From Hydra vulgaris (taxonomy: Eukaryota; Cnidaria; Hydrozoa; Anthoathecata; Hydridae), in assembly GCF_038396675.1 (NCBI RefSeq), contig NC_088930.1, forward strand, positions 33,624,501 to 33,688,500: a stretch of 64,000 bases of DNA, in the 5' to 3' direction. How positions within the stretch are numbered: position 1 is the stretch's first letter; each line of letters begins with the position of its first letter. Below the pieces are notes generated by a model. The model saw only the letters and a list, made by a program, of their open reading frames with translations, was not told where the DNA came from and did not search any database. Made by a program: the position numbers and the translations under genes. Below are positions 27,894-39,015 of this stretch, one piece after another.

Positions 27894-28606
27894 TTTTATA
27901 TATGGGGTCATCCATAAATGATGTCAGTAAATATAGGGGGGGGGAGTGCTGGAAAGTTTGACACTAATTGACAATTGGGAGGGGGTATTGAGGCCAAAAT
28001 GATGTCGATTTAAATTATTTTTTTTGTTTTAATAAGCAGATTTTAACGGTATTTACATCTACTAAATGGTATAGAAACGATGTTTTGTTTGTGGGGAAAT
28101 TGATATTAAATGCGGGGAATTTGATATTATATTTTATTAAATTGTTTATAATATAATATTATAAAATAATAAGTTTCCCAGAGACATTAAATAAATAACA
28201 AATACTAACGTAAAATAAAAATTACTATCGTTTTATTAATATATTACCATTTGACTGCAAATCAAATTATGTTAGAAATATTAACTCTTTGTATATGAAA
28301 TTCACAGTCGTTATTCGCTCCCTTGCGGATTATAAAATGTGGTTCAAAGTAAACTCATAAAAGTAAACTCATAAATTTGTCATTTTTTGAAATTAAATTG
28401 TCGTTATTTTAAATACGAAACTCTAATTGCTCTCTAGTTGATTGTAAAACGTGATGCAATGCAAACACATAAAGTCTATTGAAAATTTGAAACGCTAATT
28501 TCTCCCGAGCGGGTTGAAGAAACTCTTTTAAAAAGCTTGCGCTAACGATAAGCAAAATCATTATTCTGATTGTGAAGTAAACAATACTAATAAGTCAATA
28601 TTAAAA

Positions 28607-30967
28607 ATGGATAAAACCGCATTACTTAACTTATTGATGGTCTCGTATGGAAATACTCATCCCGATAAAAAAAAGAATAATATCCAGAAAGAAGTCCATA
28701 GTATATGGAATTCATTAAAAGAAGAGAAACTGGTGCATAAGGATCTTGAATCAAGAGTAATGTATTTAATAAATTTATTTAATGAAAAGACAATGAAATT
28801 CAAGAGCAATTATCATTTTGTGCCAATACTCCAAAACACTCTGCCCCCACGTATACTCCACTTGAATTTGACAAGAATTCCTCACAGTTTGTTGAGCCCA
28901 CTAATGAGCGATCTGTTATTGATGATCAACAAAGTGCATTAACTTTGAGTTTGTTGACCACGTCGGTCAGAGGTTCTTCGGGTAATGATAGCTTAGCTAT
29001 GTTTGTTTATATTGTATTTGTTAGAATTTTACTCTTAATTAGTACTTGCACTATTGTAAATATCCTTGAAATGTTAACAACTAATTTCAAGATTTGATTT
29101 GAATATAATTTACGAAATAAATCCCGTTTTCTGTAAAAAAGTTAATTATATCCAAATATATTTCTTTATTATTTAGAGCATTAAAACTCTCGACGAATTG
29201 ACATCCGAAATGAACAAAATTGGATTTGCAATCAGCAAGAGCGCCCTCTATGCTCGTCTACTTCCGAGAAGTTGCGGAACATTAGAAGGCAAAAGGCACG
29301 TCAAAACAGTCCTTGTTGGATTGATCAGTCCTCAGAATGAATCTCATTTAAAACATGTTGACGGACACTTTTGCAGTTCCACTATAAAATATGTGGAAGA
29401 AGTTTGTTCTGCATTAAGGCGAGATGAAGTGTGTTTCATTAGCCAAGACAATAAGGCTAGAGTGCTAATTAAAATCACAGCAGCCAAAAAACAGGCGGCG
29501 TTGTTGATGTATTTGGAGTACCAGGTAACTCTCCCGGACCACGACTAGGTCGTGGCTGCTAAACACATGCTTATACCATCTGTATACGCGGGAACTACGA
29601 TCAAAAAAGATGGTCTCGGAAAAGCAGATGCTGTTACTTATTCTGGACCTACCTACATTGCTGTTCGATCAGAAAATACGCATTCTCGACCGCCTTCGCT
29701 CATGGGTTAGACTTTCAGCGGCTCTTGGATATTAAAGAATTCGACTCTATTACCAGAGATCCTTAAACTAATATGGTTAAGCCTATCGTTGTGTTTAGCG
29801 TCGATGGAGGACCCGACGAAAATCCCAGATACCAGAAAGTAATTGAAATCGAGATTCACCATTTATTGAAAAATAACCTTGACGTTCTTTTCATCATGAC
29901 GAACGCTCCAGGCCGCAGTGCACTCAGATAATTCTTTACTTAGAGGTGCCATTCGTCGCTGAGCGACGAATGGCACCTCTAAGTAAAGAATTATCTGGGG
30001 TGATTCTTCCGCACGAATATTACAGAACTAATCTTGATTCTCAAGGTAATTACATTGACAAAAGTTAATTTGTAAAAATAATAATATAATTTTTAACCTA
30101 TAATAACCAACATATCTTTTTAAATCAGGCAGGACAATAGATGAAAATTTAGAAAAATAGAATTTTCATTTTGCTGGACAGGGTTTGGCTGATATTTGGT
30201 CTGATCTACAAATTGACGGTTATCCAACCATTGCAGAGTATATTGATCCAGACAAATCAGAGCTAGAGTCAAGGAGCCTTCTATTACAAGATCAACGTTG
30301 GATTGCCGATCATCTTTGTACTAATCAATATTTTACTCAAATTGTGAAATGTGAAATTCGTTCTTGTTGTCGGACTATTAGAAGCTCTTACTTTACTCTA
30401 ATTAGAGCAAGATTTCTTCCGCCACCTGTCCCTATCAACCAAATGAGAGACGGACTCAAAGCAGTAGATGTCTCAGAAGGGGCAAAATAATTGTTTCCAT
30501 CATCCGTCTTTATGCTCATCGCATCAAACATTGAAAGTATTCTTCCTCGTACTGCCAAAGGATTTCCAACTTTGCCGTATGATGCGTTTTGTCCATCAAT
30601 TCAGTCTAGCCTAGCTGATAGAATCTGTAAAAATTGCAATATCTACTTTGACTCTCAAGCTATGTTAAAAAAGCACGCTTCTATCCATTCTTCTGCTATA
30701 ACACTCCCTCTAATGAAAAGGGTCCAACCTGTTCGTATCGCTGCCAAGCGTCAGACAGAATTTTTGGCAGTCATTGCCTTGCAGAAGAGTTCGGAAACTA
30801 CTGAATGGTTAGATGAAAATGAAGTTGATGCAACGAATTTGATTGTACCTCAAGAATACGATATTCTTTTAGAGCGTGGAGAGCATTCACTACCTATTGT
30901 TTCAATTAATGATCACTTCAACAACCCATGGGAAGATTATATTAAAGATATAATACTATTTGCTTAG
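28607..30967 (+). pseudogene. DDE-type transposase relic with C2H2 finger
   Basis: A first exon (28607 to about 28973) starts MDKTALLNLLMVSYGNTHPD and changes frame near 28800. A GTAATG donor and TTATTATTTAG acceptor lead to a second exon at about 29179 (IKTLDELTSEMNKIGFAISK). Likely catalytic blocks are EVCFISQDNKARV near 29420 and VVFSVDGGPDENPRYQKVI near 29790. A TAG stops the frame at 29546 (probably a former Trp codon), a hairpin disrupts 29925-29997, and the frame resumes at about 30160 (FHFAGQGLADIWSDLQIDGY). The C-terminus has a C2H2 finger (ICKNCNIYFDSQAMLKKH, then H) at about 30625-30690. Non-functional. Confidence 0.75.
29925..29997. repeat. Perfect hairpin, 36-bp arms, 1-nt loop, in a transposase
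   Basis: The arms 29925-29960 and 29962-29997 are exact inverted complements around one G. The right arm is in-frame transposase coding (ERRMAPLSKELSGV). The left arm is its inverted copy and takes the place of coding sequence after NAPGRSA. Confidence 0.93.
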
Positions 30968-31230
30968 TTGATTATTTAATGAGATATCGACTATTATATA
31001 ATATAATTTGATGAGATCTACTATTATATAAATGTATAATTTAGTCAGAAAAAAAATCAATGGTTTTTAAGCATTTTTATTGTTTTTAAGGGAGGGGGGG
31101 AGTACACAAAAACTGACATCATATATAACGGGGGGTTGGCCAAAAATTGACAGTTTGACAAAGGAGGGAGGGGAGTCGAAAAATTGATAAAAAACACTGA
31201 CATCATTTATGGATGACCCTTATATAGAAA

Positions 31231-31660
31231 AATTTTTTTACCATAGATTATTAATAATATTCTGAAAATCACATCCTTTATTTAGTTTTTTTAAAACATA
31301 TAGACACAAGTGTCCACAGAATGAGGTGTTTCCAAACACCTGAACTCTTTCACTATTATAATAAACCGGACTTTTTAAATAATTAACAATTTCAACTGGT
31401 GGTAGTTGTCCATAAGAGTCAAAATTTTTTATCTTCGTTTTTATACCAGCAAACCCAATGAAATCCCTGCGTAATTGAATCTCTTGTATTTAATATTCCA
31501 CATTCTTTTTTTTGTGTGTATATTTAGGTAATTCATCTCTTACAAATACACCTTTTAAATGTTGTATTTTTAGTTTTTTTGCTGCTTTGATCAATTAAAA
31601 ATTTCTTAGTGGCTCATTTATAAAATTATCCTTCAACATTGATATTCTTATGTTAATTGT
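31231..31660 (-). pseudogene. Adenain-like cysteine protease
   Basis: Minus-strand frames read LIKAAKKLKIQHLKGVFVRD, then GFHWVCWYKNEDKKF with the likely catalytic His, then (after a one-base shift) FDSYGQLPPVEIVNYLKSPV and TSFCGHLCLYVLKKL with the likely catalytic Cys. Adenovirus-type proteases with this His/Asp/Cys pattern process virion proteins in Polintons. At least one shift and one stop break it. It follows the polymerase gene and ends next to the inserted transposon. Confidence 0.75.
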
Positions 31661-31739
31661 TATTAATCGTTTCCATTTTTTTAGTTATAAGTTGTTTTTT
31701 TCTTTTAAAATTACTTTTTGACCTATTTGGTCTCTTTAT

Positions 31740-34700
31740 TGGCCTCTTTGAACTATAAATTTTTTTTTTCTCTTTTAGTTTATAGTGTCTATATGCTTAT
31801 GTGTGTATGCCATTTTCTAAAATAACTCTTTTATCGTCTTCTGCGCTTAATGCTATTTTATTGACCTCTTCTGTGTAAATTTCATATAAATGTGATCTTA
31901 TTGCATTTATTTTCGTAATATGATTCCTCTTACTTAATAAACAATCTTTGTAACCTTCATGTGTTATATATTTTTTAATAACATTTTTCTTTACCCCCTT
32001 ACATTTTTTGTTATCTTTTTCGTGTACTTTGTAAGAATACAACTTTTATCTGAGTCCTAAAAATTCTTCAATTTGTGCTTCTGCTGTTTCATCTTTAAAC
32101 ATCCCTATTACTTTCTTATTAACATCAACTTTAAAACCTACATTATTAATTGCTGGATGATTTAATGTGGGTCAAATTCACTTGTATTAAATTTGCTTTC
32201 AACATCATTAAAAATATCTATATAAAAGTCTTCTGTTTTTATTTCATATACTAAAGAATCTGCATCTGTGAATAATAGTTTTGCTCGATCAGAATATTTA
32301 TTCTTTATGTAATCACAGTGAAATTTATTCATTAGTGTTTTACTTAAATCTAATATACACATACCTAAGTAAATTGGTTTTTTATAAAGCAATTTTGTTC
32401 TTTTCATATGTATTGCTATTAAGTTATCATCAAATATATTTCTACTTTCATAGTTGGGTTTAGATGCTAATTTAATAGCTTCATCTCAATTTTTAACTTA
32501 TCTAATATCAACTCTGTTTTCAATATTCTCCATTGTTTTTCCAAATACTGAATTATTCATTAGTTTAAAAAAAGTCTTTATCAAAATCATTAGTTGCTTT
32601 AATTCTTCGACTTGTATTTAGTTCAATGTATTCACTTAACCGTGCTCTTTTTTCAAACTTTATACCTCTATGAACTTTTGTAATCTTTAATCCTAATCTT
32701 TCATACAATTTAAGATTTCCATAATGAACTATATAATTTTTCTTATTATTAAAGTTAGGTACTAATTTTTCAACATTATCAACAGTTATTCTTTCAGGTG
32801 CAAGTGGATAATCATTATGATCATCATGTAGATTTTCAGGGTAATCTAAATCAACTTCTAGTATACAGGAAATTGATTTCCAGTTTGTAAACTCGTTTTC
32901 ATCTATCCATTTGAAACCATGTGTTGGAAGTGGTTTACTCATTGCCCATGCATATAAATTATTAGCATCTAGCTTCTGTATATATGTTGATTGTTTGCTT
33001 TGATCATACTTATCATTTATATACTTATTATTAGAAATTCCTAATCTATTAAATATCATATTAATTCTACCCCTTATTCCTTGCTTTATCATCAATATCA
33101 TATCATAATCACTCAGCAGTTTAAATTTTATTTTCGTTTTCTTTAATGCTGCATCCCAAGCTAATCCTGGTGAAGTATAATACCGAGCGGGATCTAATTT
33201 ATAACAATTAATATAAACATCTCTAAAATTTTCAAATACATAAGTTAATAAAAGCACATTTGAGACGTTGTACAAATCATGGTAATCTTTAAATATTTTA
33301 CAATTAAACCCATTCCATACAATTTGTGCATACGAGTTATCATAATCACTTATACCTTCATCATTTAATTTTGAAAAGAACGATTCTTTTGGTGGTAATT
33401 GTGTTTCAGAAAATTTATTAATAGAATCAACCCAATTATATGGGTACACACCTTTTGTTAGTAACAAATCTAATTTTTTACCAGAATATAATTTTCCGAT
33501 ATTTTTACCTTGATCTTTTGTTAAATTGTTTGATAAACTATCTAAATTAGAAGACATAAATCTATAACTATCTAAATACATAGTTTCTTAGATGTTTGTG
33601 TAGAAAGTAATCTACTTAAACTTTTTATGAAGCAATAATGATTAGTAACACCATTTGAGATCAATAATTAATCTATTAAATGTTTACGATTATTATTTTT
33701 TGACACACGTAAAATATGAACTGATGAATTTTCATATCCAAATACATTGACACTGATATCTGTATTGTTTTCCTCAAATTGCGTAATTTGGTTTAATGAT
33801 ACTGGAGATTCTACTTTTTCCCAATTTATTTTTCAGCTTAATTTTTAAGCTCCTTATCTACTCTTTCAGAATTTTTATCTATAGGATTTAATGCTCTTGT
33901 GATACACAACTTAAAACACTCATTATCTTTAATTTTTATATTAATAATTGCCTTTTTATTTGCTAAATTTTTATCAAGTGGAATGTATGATTTAGCTTAA
34001 ATAGGATTATACTCAATAATATTTATATCGATCTTTTTAATAGAAACAAACCTCCAACCTGACCCTGAAATGATGATAAATTTTCTAGAATTCTTAGCTT
34101 TGATATTTCATATAATTCATTCAAATCTGTTGATTCTAATACAACTTGATTCTTCGCTGCAAATGAAGCAGTTGTGAATTTAGTTTCTCCTGTTTTAATA
34201 TCAGTACACTCCGTTTCACAAAAGAGAACTATATAAATCTTTGATTTTCTATTTTTATTTAGTATTTTAATTGCACTATTTTTACAAGATTCATAAATGA
34301 TAAAGCATCATAACCTTTTTCACTTAGGGCTGTGAATCATTTTTTAACATTCCTAATAGATTATTGTGTTAATTTAAATTCTATTGCTGTTCTTACTTCA
34401 ACTTTATTATCCAGTTTATTTTTATTTCCAACTTCCATATTTGATTGACTTTATTTTTAATTGTATTAGGTACATGCAACACAATCCAATTTGCATTAGA
34501 GTTAAATCTACTTTTTTCAGTAGATTCTTTTTTTACAGTAGAATTTTAGGTTGTAGTAGATTCTTTTTTTACAGTAGAATTATAGATTGTAGTAGATTCT
34601 TTTTTTGCTATATTATTTGTATTTTTAATCGCATCAGGAACATATGATATAAGCTAATTTGCAGTAGATTTTGATGCTCTTTGTTCAACTAATGGAGCTT

Positions 34701-34764
34701 GTGCTGCTCTTTGTTTAACTAATGGAGTTTCTTCTTACGCTCTTATGAGATCACTTTTTCTCAT
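31740..34764 (-). pseudogene. Protein-primed DNA polymerase B
   Basis: It starts near MRKSDLIRA (34764) with a degenerate repeat (STVKKESTT units). N-terminal frames at 34200-33600 include FGYENSSVHILRVSKNNN. The long open part (33581-32565) has LDANNLYAWAMSKPLPTHGF (palm motif A), and the next frame has KLMNNSVFGKTMEN (motif B) and LLFTDADSLVYE (motif C; the usual Thr between the two Asp is Ala here). Between KSLSRLLSTQTSKK and MYLDSYRFMSSNL the exonuclease region expected in this family is absent. Shifts occur in a run of seven A (plus strand, 32567-32573) and elsewhere. Protein-primed replication is the known role of the family; this copy is inactive. Confidence 0.88.
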
Positions 34765-34967
34765 TCTATAATAATATATACTTTTTCGCTCTTTTGCGAT
34801 TTGTTGTAATTCTTTGATATTTTTGTTTTCCGTTTTAATATAACAAGATTTTTTAAATATATTTCTATTTTTCTTATATCATTTTAATATTTGTATTTTC
34901 TATAAATAAAGTTTTTTTATATTCTTATAATACATACATAAAATTTTTTTTTATATATATAAAGATT

Positions 34968-35462
34968 TTATATGATTTCTGCGATTATTTCTTGATTTTT
35001 TTTAGATTTTATTATCTCAACTTTAACATCATTATCATCTTTTCCATCACGTAATTCAAAATATCTCCATCCATGCTTAGTTATGCGCATAGCACTATAT
35101 AATGATGGATATATTGTAATTTTTCCTGTTTCCATGTTAGTTAATTTAATTGACACTGGATTATTTCTGATTGCTCCTAATCTTTCATATTTTGGATTTA
35201 TAATTTTTTCTGGTGTTTCATGATTTTTTCTAGGTCTCCCAACTGGATTCTTCACATTTGTTTCTTTAACTGGATGTATTCTAGGTCTACTAACTGATCT
35301 TTTCTCATTTACTTCTTTCACTTTAGTCATAATAGATTCTTTATTTAATAACCCATTATCCATAGCAATCATTAGCAATGTAGCAAGATTGTTTGATGTT
35401 TTTGAAATATTATTTTTTTCTAATAAATTTTTTAAATTTTTCTTTGTATATTTCATATTCAT
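34968..35462 (-). CDS. AT-hook-like protein of the Polinton
   Basis: An uninterrupted 164-residue frame, basic, with SRPRIHPVK and VGRPRKNHE AT-hook-like motifs at about residues 58-80. Its C-terminal block (PVSIKLTNMETGKITIYPSL, then YSAMRITKHGWRYFELRDGK) looks like a small DNA-binding or structural fold. The start ATG is close behind the upstream capsid-like gene. Function unknown; DNA binding is inferred from the hooks. Confidence 0.65.
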   Translation of the reverse strand: MNMKYTKKNLKNLLEKNNISKTSNNLATLLMIAMDNGLLNKESIMTKVKEVNEKRSVSRPRIHPVKETNVKNPVGRPRKNHETPEKIINPKYERLGAIRNNPVSIKLTNMETGKITIYPSLYSAMRITKHGWRYFELRDGKDDNDVKVEIIKSKKNQEIIAEII

Positions 35463-35506
35463 TTTATTATATAAAGAAAAAAATTTAACTAATTTTCAAA
35501 AAATTT

Positions 35507-36720
35507 TCAATAAACAATATTCATTTTATTTCCGTCTGATTGAAATTGCAATATTTTATCAGATATTACAACAGCAAATGCTTCAGTATTTGCTGGAACA
35601 GCCGTATTAATTGTTGCTTTAATTTGTACATCTACTACTGATGATTTTAATCTGATTGTTTACTAATATCAAAAACCATAAGTGAGCATAAATCGTTATA
35701 GTCAGAAGGAGTTATGTTACTTTGTGTGATCAATTCATTCGTTCCATAAAATTTTTCACTAAACACAGATGCATCTCTATAAGCTCTTGAAAATTGATGA
35801 TTTGGGAATGATAAATTATAATCAACAGTAGGATATCTCTCCTGATTAAGCATAATATACATATTTTTTAAGTCACAATGATCGAATATTGAAGGATTAA
35901 GTTTTTGATCTCCATCTTTATTTGTTTGAAATCCAACAATAAAACAATCCAACAATGTATCTTGGTTTTTTAGGAGATGTCTTTACGCTCAGTCTCCAAA
36001 AAAATGTAGTAAATTGTGGAACAGATATAGTATCACACTGCCACGCACGAAAATATACTGGAGGTGTCACTTTTGATTCAATAGTTTTATAAAGATTATT
36101 CCTTTCTACATCTGATGGGATCACATATGGAATAAACAATGGTGTTTTTTCAAGATTAACTTTTCCTGCAGCTGCAGCAGCAAGTCTAAAAATTGCATCA
36201 TCATCATCATCAATTACGTATTAATTGCCTCATCTCTTCCTTGTTTAATTAATGATTCCTTCGTTTATTCATCAATTTCAGTTTTTATTTTTGTTCTAGT
36301 TTTTTCAAGCATTACTTGAAACTGTTCACCAAGTATTAATTCATATTCATTGTCATTTAAATATAATCATTTATTGTGTTTAGTTTTTAATCAACAAGTA
36401 TCTTAATCTTTTCATGCTTTTCTGCTTTTAAATTTAATTTTTTATTAATTTGTCCACCTATTATTGATAACACACCTGCTCCTAATGCTATACCCTCACA
36501 TACAATAACTACTGGTGCTGCAATTATTGTTGTCAAAAAACCAATTCCAATAGTTCCAAGTGCCATAGTACTTGCTAGTAATACATTATCAACTGCTAAA
36601 TTATTTTCACAGCTATATTTTTTGTAGACGATATACATGAGCTTAGTTTTCAACAGGTGACTGATTTTCATGATGTGCACCCTGAAGAGTTGGGTATATT
36701 TTATTACAATTATATTCCAT
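35507..36720 (-). pseudogene. Hydrophobic plus capsid-like protein
   Basis: From the ATG at 36720 frames give a hydrophobic segment (VLLASTMALGTIGIGFLTTI, then IAAPVVIVCEGIALGAGVLS), a charged helix (EYELILGEQFQVMLEKTRTK), an acidic DDDDD run with AAAAAGKVNLEKTPLFIPYV, then a beta-rich part (PPVYFRAWQCDTISVPQFTT, LNPSIFDHCDLKNMYIMLNQ, SFPNHQFSRAYRDASVF), ending at a TGA at 35507. The beta-rich part is conserved in elements of this type. Its place in the gene order and its size suggest a capsid or other virion component, but I cannot prove a jelly roll by eye. At least three stops or shifts interrupt it. Confidence 0.55.
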
Positions 36721-36744
36721 TTTTAATAAAGGAAAAAAAAATAT

Positions 36745-37086
36745 TTACAATAAATTAATAAAACATAAACTATCTCCTTTTTTAATTAATATATCAGAAA
36801 CAAAAGTATTAACAACATTTACTACAGTATCAGCAACAGACTCTGATATTACAGAATCTTGTAAACTTAACATTTTAAATTTAAGTTCTTGTTTTAGTGA
36901 AACTAATGCAACACCTTAATTAATTGATACACCAAACTTTAAAAGAATATTTTGATGTGATAAAGATTTTATTGTAATGTCATGTTGTGAAAATATTTCA
37001 TATCTATTCTCATTTATTAATACTGAAGGGTGTTCTAAATCTTTGTGTGGCTTAAAAAGTATTTGAGAAAGTTCAACTCTTTTATA
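36745..37086 (-). pseudogene. Unknown Polinton ORF
   Basis: It reads KKIYKRVELSQILFKPHKDL, EHPSVLINENRYEIFSQHDI and TIKSLSHQNILLKFGVSIN, then one TAA, then GVALVSLKQELKFKMLSLQD through GDSLCFINLL and a stop at 36745. It is just upstream of the hydrophobic/capsid-like gene on the same strand. I do not recognise it. Confidence 0.5.
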
Positions 37087-37121
37087 TATTTTTTTTAAAT
37101 TTATGCGTTGGCGGATTATTT

Positions 37122-37711
37122 CTTGACATTTTATTTATGTGAAAAAGAACTTTCAAAAAAATGGAATATTAGCAAATGTGAATTTGGTCCTAATAATAAA
37201 CCAGAGCCTGTTAATGTATATCCATTCCCACTACGTAAGTACATTCCATCACCTACAGAGCCTCCTTTACTCCATGGTCTCAAATATAAACCAGATCCTG
37301 CAGCTGTCATTTTAACTCTTTGTACATTCTTTTTTAAGTACCCTTTCCAGAAATTTTATCAACTATAGCTGATCCAGCTGCTGAACCTACTCTTGTTAAT
37401 AGTCCTGTTGCAAGTGCCGGAGCAACGCTTGATAATAAAAATCTTCCAGCTGTACCAAGTTAAGGTAAAAGTGCGCCAATAAATCTTCCCTCTATTTGAG
37501 AATTGTGAGCTAGTTGTGCTTTACTTAATATAATTATTATACCAGTACCTTTTTTATATGCATGTGTATTTGTTACAGCTAATACATATTCACCATTAAG
37601 ATCTGAATGTAATAATTTAGTACTAGTTCCATAACCATCTTCAATTACTTTTTTAAGTTTTTCTAATTGCGCCTACAAAACATTTACTTTAATATTAGTA
37701 TATTTACTCAT
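37122..37711 (-). pseudogene. Minor-virion-type protein, Gly-rich C-terminus
   Basis: It starts MSKYTNIKVNVL, with an early stop and then AQLEKLKKVIEDGYGTSTKL, LNGEYVLAVTNTHAYKKGTG and IIIILSKAQLAHNSQIEGRF. An Ala/Gly-rich stretch (SSVAPALATGLLTRVGSAAG) leads to a Gly-rich end (SGLYLRPWSKGGSVGDGMYL). Its ATG overlaps the stop of the gene before it by four bases (ATGA), a compact virus-like arrangement. Similarity to pX-like minor capsid or core proteins of Polintons is my inference. Confidence 0.55.
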
Positions 37712-38430
37712 TTTATATTATAAAAATTATTTTTTTCTCTTATATGAAATCTAATAGACAATTCTTCTCCTCGTAAATTCAAAGGATTTCCATTTTGATC
37801 AAGCAACTTAAAGCTCTTGTTTTTCAAGAAATACAAAAAAAAATTTTTTGTATTTCTTGAACAATTTAAAATCCAAGACCTACAGTTGGGAAAAATGAAT
37901 ATACAACGTTTTCTGTTCCTCCATTTATATATGATGATTCTATTATATCACTTGCAACACCTATACTATTAACACTTAATATGTTTACTATATTAGTTGA
38001 TTCATAGTAACCTGATAAATATACTCCATTGTTAAAACCAAAAACAGTTCTAACTGAATTTGAAGTTGTAAAATCAACTTTATAACCAGATGCAATATTT
38101 AAATCCTAATGTATTATTATTTCCTTCAAATTTAATACCTGCAACTCCTGCGCTTATATGGTCGTTTTCTGACATAATCAATTAAATATAATCATTTATA
38201 TCAGTAATCTCATAACATCCTTCTGGAATGTTTATTTCATGCCAAGTTGCTTCATTATCTGTACTATATCTAAAATTGTTGTTTGAAGAGTCAATATTAG
38301 GAAAACTGTAATATGTCTCTAAACTAACTAGAGCCATTTCATATTCTTCATCTTGACTAAGTTGAATAATAGGAGCAAACTTAGTTTTTATGTTATTGCT
38401 ATTTCCACCTAATAATATCTAGAAAGACAT
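37708..38430 (-). pseudogene. Conserved Polinton virion-type protein
   Basis: It begins MSF, stop, then ILLGGNSNNIKTKFAPIIQL and EEYEMALVSLETYYSFPNID, and ends with SFKLLDQNGNPLNLRGEELS and IRFHIREK before the TGA at 37708. The pattern (LLGGNS opening, IPEGCYEI, SINGVAS-type core, FRGEE-type ending) is recurrent in Polinton gene sets; the precise virion role is unknown to me. A hairpin (37823-37861) interrupts it. Confidence 0.55.
37823..37861. repeat. Perfect hairpin, 18-bp arms, 3-nt loop
   Basis: The arms 37823-37840 (TTCAAGAAATACAAAAAA) and 37844-37861 are exact complements. It interrupts the Polinton virion-type gene near its C-terminal part. Confidence 0.9.
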
Positions 38431-38493
38431 AATGTTTTTTTATATACACAAGAAAAAAAATATTTTTTGTTTTTTTATATACAAGATAATATT

Positions 38494-38715
38494 TCAAAAT
38501 TCACAAGTTGGTATATAAAAATTATCTAATCCGTTTATATATTTTCCATAATCTCTTTTAGAAGATAGATCTGTAATAACAAATCCATGAGGCTCTGACC
38601 AGGCATCCTTACAAAATCTAATAAACTCTTCTTTTTTTCATATCACTTGAAACATGATCTTTAGAAATATGATTTAAATTCTTTAAGTCTTGTGGAAATA
38701 AGCAAACAAAATTTG
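38494..38715 (-). pseudogene. C-terminal end of a packaging ATPase
   Basis: It reads CLFPQDLKNLNHISKDHVSS, then (after a shift) EEFIRFCKDAWSEPHGFVIT and DLSSKRDYGKYINGLDNFYI, with a stop at 38494. This resembles the tail of FtsK/HerA-type genome packaging ATPases of Polintons. The Walker motifs would lie upstream and are not present, so only the tail survives. Confidence 0.6.
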
Positions 38716-39015
38716 TATTATACTTGGATTATCCCAAGCGTTGCAATTTATACAAAAGAGTTTGAAAAATAAATGAACAGCAGCGTCTTCGACGTTAAGA
38801 ATCGTGATAAACAATTCTTTAACGATTATCTACTCTGAACTGTTAATGTCCACATGTCTTAGAAATAATGACAATTTCACCTGATGGCTTATGTCAGAGG
38901 TACAATCCAAAATCTATTTGCCGGTGACTTCTGCATCTCAAATTACTTTTTTCTGTATCCACAGTATCTAGCGCATAATGTTGTGTTATAACTGTTGTCT
39001 ATGCATTTGTTAATA
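38716..39015. other. Non-coding; end of the Polinton remnant
   Basis: No further Polinton coding can be recognised past the ATPase tail. Sequence unlike the element begins here, ending at a MITE. Confidence 0.4.

Larger units (their letters stand above)
27903..31219 (+). mobile_element. 3.3-kb TIR transposon inserted in the Polinton
   Basis: The ends are inverted: GGGTCATCCATAAATGATGT at the left (from 27905) and its complement CATCATTTATGGATGACCC at the right (to 31219), the left terminus carrying one or two extra bases. TTATATA occurs just outside both ends (27896-27902 and 31220-31226), a plausible 7-bp target duplication; 6-8 bp cannot be excluded in this A/T sequence. G-rich subterminal tracts and repeated GACATCAT flank the transposase relic. 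I do not recognise the superfamily with confidence. Confidence 0.85.
26600..38720 (-). mobile_element. Polinton/Maverick (adintovirus-like) remnant
   Basis: Minus-strand gene order: packaging ATPase end, virion-type protein, glycine-rich minor-virion-type protein, unknown ORF, hydrophobic/capsid-like protein, AT-hook protein, DNA polymerase B, cysteine protease, then (after an inserted 3.3-kb transposon) a fibre-like protein. This set is diagnostic of Polintons. I found no retroviral-type integrase and no terminal repeats, so both ends are missing or outside what I can recognise. Stops and frameshifts in nearly every gene show it is dead. Confidence 0.88.

Noticed and set aside
34384-34647. 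Plus-strand Phe/Ser/Arg-rich frame of 87 residues
   Set aside because: Antisense to the repeated Lys/Glu/Ser/Thr stretch at the start of the Polinton polymerase gene.
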